A stretch of 64,000 nucleotides of DNA from Spinacia oleracea (GCF_020520425.1 NC_079487.1:112626141-112690140); one strand, 5' to 3'. Positions 29,519 to 42,748 are shown, counted from the stretch's first letter. The notes: generated from the sequence alone by a model not told the origin. Numbers and translations are program-made.

Positions 29519-31890
29519 GTTAGGCCTGTCTCACTTTTTGTACTGTGAGTCAAGTATTCCAGTATTGTGACTCTGCTTTCGGTGGCTTGGGTCTCTACGA
29601 CTCTATGAGGTTGTGGTTGAAGCTTGTTGCACAATCAAACTCTGTCATCCGGTGATGATCATACTGTCGGTTTTGCTTGTGATTTTTATGTGAGAGTGTG
29701 AGACCTGTTTCACGTACTTCTGCTGTTTTCATGTAAGACATGAGTGGCTGTAGTGTCTTTTTAAGTTAGACTAGAGAGAGCTAGTTGTCTACTTGTTTAT
29801 AACTCTATACTAAAACAGACTCTAGGAATAACATATGTCACTTCATGGTGCAAAATTTTCCCGCCAAAAACTTCTTTCCCGAAAAACATGTATATTTTAT
29901 AAACGGTTTATGTATGAAAAAAATATTGGATTATAGAGTATGACAATATTAGATGATTTTGGTAATATTTTTAGTCAAATCGTCATATCAATAATAAAAA
30001 TATTTTTTTTCAATATTTTGGTCAAATTAGCATATTAAGTATATCACATATTTTGGTCAAATTGTCATACTCCGTATTAAGTATATAAAATATTTAATAC
30101 GTAGAAGGATGGAAAAGTTGCATAACAGATGATTAAATGAGTATGCTCAAGATTTATTAATTATGCATTAACTTTAGGGGATAAATATTTCAGTTTAACA
30201 TTTTATAAAAAAAATGGTCAAATAATAATTTTCGGATATTCGTGCATGCAAGGAACATATTCTAGTGGATGAACAAGTCCCACTCATTTCCATTCTCTTC
30301 TCTGATAATTCTTGTTTTGTTCGGACCATGTCACTATTTTGTCTAGTTCGATGACCTAGATCATAAATTCTTAATTGCATTGCTTAGTCTTAAAATGCCT
30401 GCAATCTTAGAAACCTTTTGAATGTATGTTCACCAAGTGAAGCTTGCTTCCATTTGAATAACTCCTAAGAGATAATGGGAGCATTCAAGTTGTATATCTA
30501 TGACCTGATGTTCTCTGTCTTGGTGGCAACGCCTTTTCCCTTTGCTTTTTATGTCAAAGGTATCTAGTTCTGTTGGTCGGGTGACCTTCAATATCTTCCC
30601 ATTTGTTGGTCGCCTAGATATGCTTTTATGCACCATCAATATATCTTGATTTGTTGGTCTAGTTTCCATTGGGGAATTTCATGCACAGTACTAAATGATC
30701 CTCTCAAGTCCGATTTTAGTTTCTTTTATATGAAATGGTTTAACCCATGTCTCTGGTGAGAAGTTATCTCAAATTGTCAATAACTTATGCATATCTCTAC
30801 TTTTGGCAACATTTTTTTGTTTATTTCATTTATGTGATGCTGAGGTGTTGTTTGCAAATTTTCAGCACAAGAACCAGCGAACTGATATATTTGGCGCTCA
30901 ACAAAAACTATCTTGGATAAATTTAGAGTATCCATTGATCCAGTGTTGTGGATTTGACAACGGAGTTATCTTTTCTGTGTTGCATGCTGCGTACTGTGAG
31001 TGACGAGTTGTGGTAAATATTCGGGTGGATTTGTTGCTCGTGATCTGTTGATATGCCAAAATGTTGCCAGAATTATTTTCATAATCTTCTAGCAACCCCT
31101 CTTCCCCTTTCCACAATATTTTTACCGTTCTGATTATTGATCCTTGAAAATAAGAGACGGAAGCACACAAAATTATGAAGGGATGTCTGCATTCATAAAC
31201 ATAGCACTATGCCACTTTGTGTAAGATTAGTACTATGATTAGAGTCATATTTTGTCTACTGTGATCAAAGATGTTGAAATAATGTTTTTATTCAATATGA
31301 TACTTCATTTAAGTATTGAACTATTAAGATGCTGTTGGTGAATTCCTAAAAGAACGATAATTGTTTGTTAATAGTGTTTTCAAAGAATACATTAGTACAG
31401 AGTATTTTTTTTTTCCTGGGCAGAGGGAGTCGACAAAAGAATAATGATAAAATGTTTTTAATGTACAAACATATAGAAATTATTTTGGAAAAACTTTATT
31501 TAAGAAGTACAGTACTATATTTATCCATCAAGAAAATATATATTAAGTTATTAACAATTGCTAATTTTCCATGCTAGGAAGTAGGAATAAATAGATTATC
31601 TAATTTAATTCTGCCAATAGGCCTATCTCATATTAACCCTTGATTCTTTCGCCAATTTCTTCGGTTTTTTTTTATAGTTTACTGTTTTATTGAGTGATTT
31701 ATGTGCAAAATATCTCTTCAACCCTTAAATTATTTTTAGGATCCTAAATTAGACAAGTGCAAAAGTACGTTATGAGTTGTATAAGTGTTATTTACCTTTC
31801 ATTTTGTTCTCCTTTTTACCAAGGTAAATGTCTTAAACATGGCTATTTGATCTGATTAGTATTTTTTACGTGAGAGGAAATAATAGTATC
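29519..31890. other. Intergenic stretch, nothing recognised
   Basis: AT-rich, with short chance frames only (for example 30430-30669 and 30803-31003) that show no domain. It should include the promoter of the Rab gene at its right end. Confidence 0.4.
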
Positions 31891-31924
31891 AATAATAATA
31901 ATAATAAATAATAATAATAATAAT
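31891..31924 (+). repeat. (AAT)n repeat at the Rab start codon
   Basis: About eleven AAT units, with one irregularity, end two bases before the ATG of the Rab gene. If transcription starts upstream, the run lies in the 5' untranslated leader. Confidence 0.85.
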
Positions 31925-31926
31925 CA

Positions 31927-33277
31927 ATGGCTTATAGAGTTGATCATGAATATGATTATCTGTTCAAGATCGTATTGATTGGAGATTCAGGTGTCGGTAA
32001 ATCCAATATTCTGTCAAGGTTTACCAGAAATGAGTTTTGCTTGGAATCCAAGTCCACGATTGGAGTTGAATTCGCTACAAGAACGTTACAGGTGAGTTCA
32101 TCCAAATATTTAGTACAATAGCTTGCTGTAATTAATCAAATCGAAAACCTTTTAGTTGGGGACAATGAACACGAATATATCTCGAGGTTTCCCCTCGTTA
32201 CGACTTACGACCATCTATGCGCTCGACAAACCATCCCTGCACCAAGCATGGTGCTTCTTGCCCACACATGAGCGCGTAAGAGAACACCATTCTTGGTGCT
32301 AACGGCGCATGCTATAAGGGTTGCAGTGCAAGAATTTATATTCATGTTTGAATTCGCCTTGTTATTTGCTCATCTTTATGATTTCCTATCAATCTATTCA
32401 GAAACTGATTTTGGCACATATATTCATGTCTTAGAAACTGATTTTGGCACATCTTATGTTGACTTTGGTATAACACTTAGTGAAAACCAGTTAGGCTACT
32501 CACTAAGTGTCTCAGAAACCTGTCTTTCATATATTCACTTAATGAGTAGCCTACAGAAAGACAGGTTTTCATATATTCATGTCTCAGAAACTGATTTTGG
32601 CACATCTATATGAAAACCTGTCTTTCTGTATCCTCCAGAAGTGTATAGCCTAACTTTCCATTAAAAAGAAAAGAAAAGTGTATAGCCTAACTAAAAAGGG
32701 AAAGTTTTAATCAAATTATGTGCATATAATTGTCATACTACACCTGAAAAATCTAAGCATGTAAAATTGAAGGTTATAATAATTAATTGTGGAAATGCAG
32801 GTAGAAGGCAAAGTGGTAAAAGCACAGATATGGGACACAGCAGGACAAGAGAGGTACAGAGCCATAACAAGTGCATACTACAGGGGAGCTGTAGGAGCCC
32901 TGTTAGTGTACGACTTAACCAAGAAACAAAGCTTTGATAACGTGAACCGATGGCTTCATGAACTACGCGACCACGCAGATTCAAACATCGTGATCATGTT
33001 AGTCGGAAACAAGTCCGATCTTAGGCATTTAAGGGGAGTTACTGAGCAAGAAGGCCAATTCTTAGCTGAGAGGGAAGAACTTGTTTTCCTCGAAACATCA
33101 GCTTTAGACTCTACTAATGTTGACAAGGCTTTTCAAACCATTTTGTTAGATATTTATCAAGTTATTAGCAAGAAAACATTAGCTGCACAACAAGCTTCTG
33201 GTTCTTTGCCTCAAGGCACTAACATTAATGTTGGGACTAATAATAATTTTAACAAGAAGCCATGTTGCTCAACCTGA
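31927..33277 (+). CDS. Rab11-like small GTPase, RABA2 type
   Basis: RABA GTPases direct vesicles between the trans-Golgi network/recycling endosome, plasma membrane and growing cell plate. Two exons (31927-32091 and 32801-33277) give 213 aa, the usual length. Motifs: P-loop GDSGVGKS (19-26), switch [20 protein letters not shown] (67-72) with the catalytic Gln71, NKSD (125-128), TSAL (154-157) and a C-terminal CCST whose two cysteines should be geranylgeranylated. EYDYLFK and the LQVEGK switch-I end fit RABA2 better than RABA1 or RABA4. One intron between switch I and the second beta strand is usual for the group. Every nucleotide-binding motif is intact, so it looks functional. Confidence 0.92.
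32390..32680 (+). repeat. Repeats within the Rab intron
   Basis: GAAACTGATTTTGGCACAT occurs three times (about 32400, 32434 and 32588). AAACCTGTCTTTC and its complement GAAAGACAGGTTTT occur near 32518, 32556 and 32613, so direct and inverted copies alternate. GTGTATAGCCTAACT also occurs twice near 32641 and 32677. In one frame this gives a repetitive ETDFGTS peptide, which is chance. Confidence 0.65.
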
Positions 33278-33989
33278 TTTCTTTTCTTTTTTTTTTTTTT
33301 TCGATGGATTTTTCCCCTTGAGGGTGTACATTTTTAGGGGGGTTACGTTGTTGACTGAAAATTGTTGTAAGGGAAAATATTGGAAAGAAATTTGTATTAC
33401 CATATGATATTTGAGATTTGTTTATTGTTTATTACTAGATTGTACATGCTTCGTTAATGCACGAGATATAAATTATTGAACAGGTCTCTATCTTATGAAA
33501 CTGTTTTATGCATTAAACTGGTAGACAAAACTTAAATATATGATGGACAAAATGTAACCATTAGAATATATAGAATGTACATATAACTATTTCTTTAAAA
33601 TTCCTGTTTTCATTTGAACAAAAATGACGCGTTACGCTTTGGTTGGCTAGCATTTCATCAATGGATTAGCAACAACAAATTCTTGGGAGCTAGCTATAAT
33701 GCTATATAGGCATATAGCTCTATTGACTTTATCATATTCTTGATCATATATCTATATTAGTGGGAATTTAGGAGTAATAAAATGCCTACTAAAATTGCAC
33801 AAAGTGGATGATATAGCATATGGAATTCAACCGCATAAGTAGGGTTAAAAATGGGGTTAGCTAGGCAGAATATATAATAATCTTGTTTTTTAAGTAAAGC
33901 TAAAAAACATCTAGAAACTAATTAAGTTGGTATTCAAATGCCGACCTCCGAGAACCGGAAGTATGTTAGATGATAGAGTTAGTCATTGC
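33278..33989. other. Rab 3' region and intergenic DNA
   Basis: Begins with the presumed 3' untranslated region of the Rab gene; nothing further recognised. Confidence 0.4.
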
Positions 33990-34278
33990 TGATAGAGTAT
34001 AAAACTAATCTTGGGGCTTCAACCATGAGCTTAAGCTTTTGGTTGAGTTGGTCCTTTGACATGGTATCAGAGCCAACGTGACGCAAATGTCACGGGTTCA
34101 AATCTCATCCACCCCTCCTTTCAAAGTGGAATATTTCGCGCTGGGTATAAGGAGGCCTATGCTGCATCCACACTTCAAGCCCAAAGGACTTTCATGTAAG
34201 GGGGCGTGATAGAGTATAAAACTAATCGTGGGGCTTCAACCATAAACTTAAGCTTTTGGCTGAGTTGGTCCTCTGACA
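33990..34278 (+). mobile_element. TRIM (miniature LTR retrotransposon) with 72-bp LTRs
   Basis: Two 72-base direct repeats (33990-34061 and 34207-34278) start TGATAGAGTATAAAAC and end in CA. TGGTATCAGAGCC, complementary to initiator tRNA-Met, follows the left repeat directly. A purine run AAGGGGGCG precedes the right one. ATTGC flanks both sides (33985-33989 and 34279-34283). The 145-base interior codes for nothing. The structure is whole; a handful of differences between the LTRs implies moderate age. Confidence 0.9.
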
Positions 34279-34289
34279 ATTGCCATTAA

Positions 34290-36128
34290 TGGTGTGCCTC
34301 AACCTTTGTGGTTCACCATAAAAAAAAGCATCTAGGAAAGCATGATGTATAAGTTCAAACTTAACATCAAACTATATAATAATTTGGGCAGAATATATTC
34401 TGCTTTCTGTAACCCAAAATAAATGGCACCAAAAGAAGGTTTTATATTATGCTCAATTTGGACAATATAACATGCAAATTAAAGTGAGAATATATCTTCC
34501 TTTTTGACGGTAGGATTTTAATTATTTATTTCCAAAAATTAACAAAAATAAATAAAAAGAAAGGTTTGGACTTAAAGTTCTTCTCATTCTTCTTTTTTGA
34601 AGAATAATAACAATAATATTTGTAGAGGGTATCAAAAGGAGTTTGATAAGTACTTAGGGGAGCACTATAGGAAGTATTGAATTTCAAGATAGGGGATTTG
34701 ATAGGTACTTGGAAACATACTAGATGATGCAAATTCTTCTATGCACCCAAACCTACATTGAGAAGAAGATACATTCAAGTAGGAACATGTTATACATGTG
34801 TTTAAATACAATATATGCGTAGAGGGTGTGTGTCATGCACGTGTTGTTGGGCGTACTTGTAACCAAGATTCAAAGTTTCTATAAACGCGTATTCAAATTC
34901 TAAGGAGTATTATACTTTGAAGACACAATGATACTTACAAAATTAATCAAGACTTTTAGAAAGTTGAACTAGAGTAGATGTTTTTTTTCATTATATGATT
35001 CAAACTCCCGTAAAAGGAAATATAATTTTTAAAATTTGGGTAGAATTTGTATACAAACATTTGTTATGCAATATTTCTAAACTTCTATAACTTCGTAAAT
35101 AGGTGATTTGCATATCATCACTCTATGATTTTGAAGTGAATATCAAGTAAGGAACAGTGCATTCTACTCATCTATTTTCATATATACAAACTTATTAAAA
35201 TTTAATTATAATCCTTTATAAGTTGCCTTATCTAGACTTATTAGTAATATCGAGATGATCGATATAAATTTTGTATTATACTACGTAACTGAGAAAAAAG
35301 TTTGCCACTAAAACATCAATGCTGAAAAATGTAAAGTTTTGTCTGCGTTTACTTATCAGGTAACCAAATTCGACCTTACGTACATTTCCAAGTTATTGCA
35401 CCGACTCAGCTTCCACCTCAATACAACCCAATCATATTCAGCGAATATAATCATTTTTGCATTACGAATATCAACTTTCTTGCTCCGATCCGTATAAGCT
35501 ACATTCAGATCGATCAGTTGATTAATTATACGACTTCTTTACGTACGTTCAAACTTTTGAATAAATTTTGATAGCTTTTCTTCTCATTCTATCTATCAAA
35601 AAGTAAATCTATTTTAGATTATTAGACTAAAACCCACAAAAAGAAAACATTGATCGATCATCACATACTCGATCATGGTACCTTTCTTTTATTTTATATG
35701 TCTAGACAAGTCATGGTACAATTTTGAGAGAAACATATCCTTACTTTTAATATCCCGTTTTATTTTAAAATAAAAGTAAATAAAAACTACGAGTATTACT
35801 TTATGTTCAAATCACTTTTTATATCATTAGGAAGTGTTTACTACGGAGTATATATAGAGGCATAGAGCTGTTGACTGATTCTTCAACTTGTTATTTTTTT
35901 TTATTAAGGTTAGAATATTGTCATATATTAACTCGATCCGGTTGGTTAATTGGACTAGGTCTTTAAAAGTGAGGAGTGAAATAAAGTATCATCAGATTTC
36001 CTACCTTTAAGTGTCTCTATTGAAGGTTGATTGAACGCACATTATTAACATAGAGTTGGCTCAAGTGGTAAGCAGCTTGATGTCACTTAAGGGAAAAAGA
36101 TTGAACGCACATTTATATTCCCAACGGT
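34290..36128. other. Intergenic stretch, nothing recognised
   Basis: AT-rich sequence with no supported gene or repeat end. Confidence 0.4.
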
Positions 36129-36131
36129 GAA

Positions 36132-36488
36132 CACTACAGGAATTTGTGTCTTTAATGACAGCCTAATTACGATGGGTTAAATTTTTTGTCACAAAAGTCT
36201 TTTGTGACGGGGCTAACACCAAACAAATACGGGAACAACCGTTGCAAATGTCTTTTACGACGGGTCAAAAATCCTGTTACAAAAGTCTTTTACGACGGGG
36301 CTAACAACCAAAATAAAACGGGAACAACCGTCACAAATGTCTTTTACGACGGATTAACGACGAGATTTTACATTAACGACGACCTCCTTTTATGACGGGT
36401 TCGCGACAAGAAATTCCGTCATTAATCAACGATTATTGGCCTTTAACGACGGAATTTCCCGTCGTTAATGGTACAATTTCTTGTAGTG
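36132..36488. mobile_element. CACTA-type MITE with GAA target duplication
   Basis: Begins CACTACAGGAATTTGTG and ends ACAATTTCTTGTAGTG, the standard CACTA termini. GAA lies on both sides (36129-36131 and 36489-36491). The inside contains a duplicated ACGACGGGGCTAACAACC block and matches the element at 3142-3414, but is longer by one internal repeat and better preserved at the left end. Confidence 0.9.
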
Positions 36489-36491
36489 GAA

Positions 36492-37182
36492 AGATTACCG
36501 CTAGACCAAGCTAGTATAGAAAAGTTAGTGGACTATGAATAAAGGTGCACACTAAATATGATACACACCTAAATAATACAATTCAAGCACGTAGTACATA
36601 GCTAAAAGAATGTGAGATTAGAGATCTTTTTATTTTGTTAAAACTATAAGTACAAAAAAATACAAATCTATGTTATTTTCTAACATAGTTGTCATGTTCT
36701 TTTGTGCATTATCCTCTCAGAATATGCTTATGTGCACCTTTGTCCACCATCTAAATTGACGAAGGATAGATAGATATTCCTACAAAAATGAGTGTGGTCG
36801 TATTCAAAACAACAAAACTACAACGTTATCTTGTTTCAGAAAGTAGTTCTTTGCATCAACCTCCTACCAAACATTTTGCACAAAGATGAGTTGGGAGGGA
36901 CTATTTAGTGTATTCTATTTATTGCACCGTGCACTATCATAGATTCATAGCTAGGTCAAACCTATTTTAACACCACTACTAGCTAGCTAGTGACATTTGT
37001 GACTAGGTTAAACTTATAAGGATACGACTTACTCCGTATTTATTAGGAGTATTCACTATTGTATATTACATATATACACCCCGCATATACAGTAAGTAAT
37101 TCACTCGATCGCTCTCATGTTTAAGTAACGGCCTTCCGATATCTCTTGCATTCACCTAGCTACCTACACGACTCAGTAAATC
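36492..37182. other. Upstream region of the first NPF gene
   Basis: No coding sequence. Expected to hold the promoter and leader of the transporter gene; no single element could be assigned with confidence. Confidence 0.35.
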
Positions 37183-40100
37183 ATGCATCAAACACAGAGA
37201 GAAACAGATGGTTTCGCTACTGAAATCCCATCAAAGAACTATAAGGAAGAAGAAGATGAAGATGAAGATGAAGATGAAGAAGACGATGATGTCGTTGCGG
37301 AATCACAAGTTCTTGATTCTTCATATGATTACAAAGGAAGGATTCCTCTTCGATCCTCCACTGGCTCATGGAAAGCCTCTTGCTTCATCATAGGTAATCA
37401 CCAAATCGTTCTCTTTACAAAACTCTTATATGAGTCGGACTTTCAATAATTTAGAGTATCTCATTTGTCTAAGGAGAGCTTTCTCCGTTTTTATTAGTAA
37501 ATTTACCCGTAATATGTTATTGTAAGTCCGGCTCATGTATGAATGACTGATGCAATGGTTTATCTTGAATGAACTAATGTATTATATATGTAGCAATTGA
37601 GTTTAGTGAGAGATTGAGCTACTTTGGAATAGCAACAAATATGATAACATACATGACAAAAGTGATGCACCAAGACCTGAAAACGGCGGCAAATAGTGTG
37701 AATATATGGACTGGAGTTACAACAGTGATGCCTCTTCTTGGTGGGTTTCTTGCCGATGCTTACACTGGTCGCTATTTCATGATTCTCTTCTCTGCTGTTC
37801 TCTATGTCCTGGCAAGTCTTTTTATTCCCACTCTCTCCTCCCAATTCTCTATTTTACTATTTTATTCTTCATAATTGCATATCAATTTTAGTCGAATTGA
37901 AATCGATCTCGTCCCAGATCTTGGATATCAACCCTTTATAATTACAAGAACGCTCTTCTGCTGAACGCTATAAAATATAATTTTGAGTAAACTAGCATTA
38001 CAATGGTAATGGATATTGATTTTCCTTACAAGTTTACATACAAATTTATTCTCATTGACACCATTTATGACCCGGCTCTTAAACGAGCCCTAGAAGTATA
38101 ATTAGTAATTTAACACTAAGTCTTAAGACTTGAATTTCGCTGAAATGATATATGACCCAGAGAACCTTAAGGCCAGACAAAGAAATCTGTAGAGTATATG
38201 ATGTTTAAGTTAAGAAGTCTTTAATGAGTTAACGGGTTAGAGCTAAAATTTGGTGATTTGAAGAGCTAAATTTGACGAGTTTAAAAGAGTTTTAACAAGA
38301 ATCTGAATCATTAAGTGTCAATGGAATACTGATATGACATACTGAAAAATATTTAAGACAAGACCACCCTGATAAAGAGACATGCAACTAACGCAAATGG
38401 TTACTTTAATTCCAAAAGGACTATATACATCTCAAAAATCCTATCTTGAATTTCATATGTCAATTTCCTCTCTTTTATAGTTAAACGTCACAACTAATGA
38501 AAATTTTGTGTGGGTAAAGAGAGCCTAAAAATCAACGACGCAGACGGAATTTGATTTGATTAACGTTGGTTAATTAGGGATTTGCCTAGGTTTAGCAAGT
38601 TGGAATGTCACACTTATTCAAGAATGAAATAATCATTAAAAAAAATATGAAATAATCATAGTTCCAAAATGGATTTTTTTTCAAACATCCTGTGGGCTTT
38701 GGGCCCTAATGCCGAAATTTTGCTCAAATGCCAAAAGTTGCATGCAATATTCAGACCCACATAAAAGTGAAAGAAAAGGAAATTAACGTGGGTTTGGGCC
38801 TCTTGGAGTTTGACTTTTTTTTTATAATGTTGGGCCCGTTAAGACGCGGTTGGATGGTTGAATGCAGAGAACTAGCGTCGGGACTATGATGACATCACGC
38901 TTACGAGACCGTATGCAATTTCTCAAAATGAAGGAATGATTTAGGGTATTAGTAGTGTAATACACAACAATACCTTAACCACTACTTCAATTTTATTTTT
39001 GTTAATACGACGTAGGAAATAATTATATTACTCCGTATATCTGAATTTTAGGGCTATGTGTCTCACCCCGCCCACCCCAAGAACCGCCCTTGTAGAGAAC
39101 TAGTTTAGAGCTCTGTTGAACCCTTTTACTTTATTGTTGTATGAACGGTTGTGATTGCATGAAAGCGGAAAAATAAGGGGAATTTGAGATATTTATGGTC
39201 ATAATTGTATATATTAAAGACCATAACAAGTCAAATGTTGCAGTTATTTCAAAACAGACCGAGTAAATATTTGTAGTTAGTTGATATTTGATAAGTTGTC
39301 CTTGTAGAATTCTGATTAATAAATTCTCTGTTTCTTACCTCATGACTCTATGTACATGTACAGGGCTTAGCTCTATTTACCATGACACAATATATTCCAA
39401 GCCTTAAACCCTGCAGCACAACCCCAAATTCGTGTGAACATGTTAGCAAAGTCCATGAGGTTGTCTTCTTTATAGCGGCCTACCTCGTGGCCCTTGCAAC
39501 AGGGGGTCATAAACCATGCTTGGAGAGCTTTGGGGCAGACCAATTCGATGACAACCATTCTGAAGAAAGGAAACAAAAGATGTCTTTCTTCAACTGGTGG
39601 AACATTGCACTTTGTAGTGGCCTCTTCTTTGGAGTAACTTTGATAGTCTATCTGCAAGACTATGTTAGTTGGGGCGTTGGTTTTTGTATACTAACAGTAA
39701 CTATGGGTGCCACTGTCCTGATATTTGTTCTTGGAAGGCCAGTTTACCGTTACAGAATAGCCCGTGGAAGCCCCTTAACCCCATTGTTGCGCGTCTTTGT
39801 TGCTGCTGTGGCTAAGAGAAATCTCCATTGTCCATCAGATTCTTCCTTATTGTACGAGGTTCCTAACTCGGAGAAGCTCCAAGGACGGCTTTTAGGCCAC
39901 ACTAATAGACTCAGGTAAGAAAGAATTATTCAGGGGAATTAATTCATTGTACTTGTTTTTTAGTACATATATTGATAATATTGTACTGCAGATTTCTTGA
40001 CAAAGCTGCTATAATGGAGGAAAGTGAATATAATAATGGAGCATGGAAGGAAAACCAAAGTCAATGGAGGCTAGCAACGTTAACACAAGTAGAGGAACTG

Positions 40101-40862
40101 AAGCTGATAATAACCATGATTCCCATATGGCTAACATGCTTGGTATTTGGGTTAGGCATTGCACAAGGGTCAACATTTTTCATCAAGCAAGGAGGCGAAA
40201 TGGATAGGAAAATATTCAAACACTTTGAAATCCCAGCAGCTTCTGTTTACACATTAACGTCCGTTGGGATGATTGCCTCAGTAGCCTTATACGACAAAGT
40301 CCTCCTTCCATACTTAAGGAAAGTTACAGGAAACGAAAGAGGCATTAATATCCTTACAAGAATAAGTATTGGCATGGTTATCTTAATCATATCAATGATA
40401 ATCTCGGCTTTAGTGGAGAGGAAGAGGTTAAACATGTCATTACAAGGGAAAATAATAAGTGTGTTTTGGTTAGTGCCTCAATTCTTGTTGATTGGTATTG
40501 GGGATGGGTTTTCCTTAGTTGGAATGCAAGAGTATTTCTATGAACAAGTTCCTGACTCGATGAGGAGTTTAGGGTTGGCGTTTTACCTAAGTGTTATCGG
40601 TGTTGGGAGCTTCCTTAGTACGTTGTTAATTACTATTGTGGACTGCGTTACAGGGATGAAAGGCGGTGAGAGATGGATAGGAAAGGATTTGAACCATAGC
40701 CGACTTGATTATTTTTACTGGCTGTTGGTGATCATAATTGTGTTGAATATGTGTGTTTTTGTGTTCTTGGCTAAGAATTACAGGTACAAAAATGTACACA
40801 GAAGTGTGGCTGTAGGCGATTCTAGTAATGGTGAGAATAGAGTGGAGTTGGCTAGTGTTTAA
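37183..40862 (+). CDS. NPF/PTR family proton-coupled transporter, NPF5 type, copy 1
   Basis: Members of this family are 12-helix membrane symporters moving nitrate, peptides, hormones or other metabolites with protons. Four exons (37183-37393, 37594-37811, 39364-39914 and 39992-40862) give 616 aa. The ExxER proton-coupling motif is E73-F-S-E76-R77. ESFGADQFDD and SFFNWWNIALCSG follow, then the large cytosolic loop, and GIGDGFSLVGMQEYFYEQVP in the second half. Intron 2 begins GCAAGT after YVL, a GC-AG intron; no GT donor keeps the conserved residues. The N-terminus has an acidic run of about 15 Glu/Asp (residues 22-36) lacking in copy 2. The substrate cannot be told from sequence. A related gene lies 15 kb downstream on the same strand. 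Confidence 0.88.
37981..38094. mobile_element. Partial MITE, family of 14581-14880, in NPF intron 2
   Basis: TTTTGAGTAAACTAGCATTA, AATGGATATTGA, TCATTGACACCATTTATGAC and a CCGGCTCTTAAACGAGCCC end match the right half of the element at 14581-14880. The left half is missing. Confidence 0.55.
38100..38390. mobile_element. Worn MITE related to 60749-61102
   Basis: AAGTCTTAAGACTTGAATTT, GAGCTAAATTTGACGAG, AAAGAGTTTTAACAA, ATACTGATATGACAT and AAGACAAGACCA follow the order of motifs in the element at 60749-61102. The terminal repeats are too worn to fix the edges. Confidence 0.4.
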
Positions 40863-42115
40863 ACAGAAATTAATGTAGTGAATATTTAGACTCTCTATAT
40901 TGCTATTCGAGTTTAGCAGTTTGGTTTATGCTTCTACTAGCTGTTCTACATAGAAGCACTACTCTGTACTCCGTATTGTGTTTTCTTCCAATTTACGTAC
41001 AGAGTAGTACTCAGGACAAGTTATCCCTTGATAGTTGTTGATAGGCTGAAGTTCATCTCCAAAACACCGAAACCTGAAATTCAAAAATATGAAAGGATTC
41101 CATCCGTTTCAAATCATTAGAACCGACAAAAGGGAAAATTAACAAGAACAATCCTGATTAAAGTAGCTAGTTTATATGGAGTTTTTGTACGGTATTAGTA
41201 CTTTTTTGTTCAGTTGGTGTTGTTTGCTGCAGTGTGACAAAGAAGAAGGTGGCATGTTAGCAGTGAGGTCAGAAGTGAGCCTGGTATGAGATAGGACCCT
41301 AGTAGTATATCAACTACCCACAAAGATCACCTCCAATACAATCAACCAAAAAATACAACTCCAATTCACCACAAATAATCCACCAAACAAATAACCTAAC
41401 AATCAACCAATAATGGACAACAACAAATAATATAATGCGGAAGAACAAAATCAATCAACACACGCGAATTATACGTGGAAAACCCCTTCAATGTGAAGAG
41501 TAAAAGCCACGGGACTTGTGAGGAGTCCACCCTTGTCACCTTCTCTTATTATGATAGAATTAAGGGCAAAAGAACCCAAATCAGAAATACAAAGTTCACA
41601 ACCCACCAACACTTCCATACATAAGAGATGAAGAATATCACAAAAAAACGTAGGTTTTGTCCAGCAGCGACCACGGACAAACCAGAGCTCAAAACGACGA
41701 TCCAACCATTCAAAATGAGGCCCTAATGTATCCTCAACAAGCTGACCAAAAATCAGCACGATCCTACCGTTCAATCTCCGGCAAACGGCAGTTTTCTAAT
41801 GACTGCCCTCAAAGCTACGAACACTCTCTTTCTCTCCTCTCCTTTTTGTGTGTGTTTTTTATCTGATTGTTTCTCTCAGCTAACCTAACTCCCCTTAGGT
41901 CATAACTAAAACATCAAAAACACTCCAAGGCTTCTAAGATAAGCAAACCAATTTAGCCCCAAGTGGACTAAAAACATAACCAAACATTTTGAGCTTACAA
42001 ACACAAGATAGATTATTTACTTGTGCAACAAGTGGGCTGGACCCACAACAGTATGAATCCGGCAATTCATTTGAATATTTGACTGGGCTCATACTCGTAC
42101 TCGTAAATTCGTAAT
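40863..42115. other. Downstream of NPF copy 1, with an unassigned repeat-like block
   Basis: The first few hundred bases are the presumed 3' untranslated region. About 41290-41900 is richer in C and A, contains ATTATACGTGGAAAACCCCT, a phrase I associate with plant LTR sequences, and has no supported gene. No paired LTR or target duplication was found, so it is left unclassified. Confidence 0.3.
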
Positions 42116-42124
42116 AAAATATAG

Positions 42125-42739
42125 GACGATGATAAAGGTCGCAAGTTGCGACAACATTTAGTTGTCGCAATCTTACGTGTCGCAGTTTAATTGATACATA
42201 TAAGCGGCACGTAGGCTATGCGTCATCATAATATTTTTACTATTAATTCAATATTTCTACTACGAAAATATGTATATAAGGTAGTCGAAATAAAAAAGGA
42301 AAAAAATTAGAATATTAAGATTTTCCAACCTTTTTTTATAACCTGTATAATAAAAAATACTAACTCCGTTCCTAAAAGTTCTTTACGCTTTCCGTTTTAG
42401 TCCGTTCCTGAAAGTTCTTTACACTCCTACTTTATTCCATTTTTACTCTTATTTGGCCCACCATAACTTACCCACTCACAATACTTTAATATTAGTTTCC
42501 ACCCACTCACATTGTTGGACAATTTATAGCCACTCATTTTCCATTTGTTACCCCACCATCACATGTTCACCAAAATTCCTTAATTACCGTGCAAATAGTA
42601 ACCGTAAAGATCATTTAGGAACGGAGGTAGTATAAGTTAAATATTTTAATTTCCAATTTAAATCATGACACATAAGCATGCCATGTCATCATTGTGACAC
42701 GGCTTAAAGGTCATATGTTGCGACCTTTATCATTTTCGT
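42125..42739. mobile_element. Mutator-like MITE with ATGATAAAGGTCGCAA ends
   Basis: ATGATAAAGGTCGCAA at the left and TTGCGACCTTTATCAT at the right are exact inverted copies. AAAATATA plus one differing base lies outside both (42116-42124 and 42740-42748), a near-perfect 9-bp target duplication. A Stowaway is nested inside. A second copy lies at 54950-55276 beside the other NPF gene. Confidence 0.6.
42358..42632. mobile_element. Stowaway MITE nested in the Mutator-like MITE
   Basis: TACTAACTCCGTTCCTAAAA and the complement of TTTAGGAACGGAGGTAGTA pair over about 20 bases; TA at both edges. The second copy of the host element lacks it, so it came later. Confidence 0.75.
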
Positions 42740-42748
42740 AAAATATAA

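Noticed and set aside
30430-31170. Several 60-90-residue frames between NTAN1 and the Rab gene
   Set aside because: No domains, no consistent splice sites and overlapping frames on both strands.
41469-41774. 101-residue minus-strand frame
   Set aside because: No recognisable domain, and it lies in repeat-like DNA of uncertain origin; not supported as a gene.
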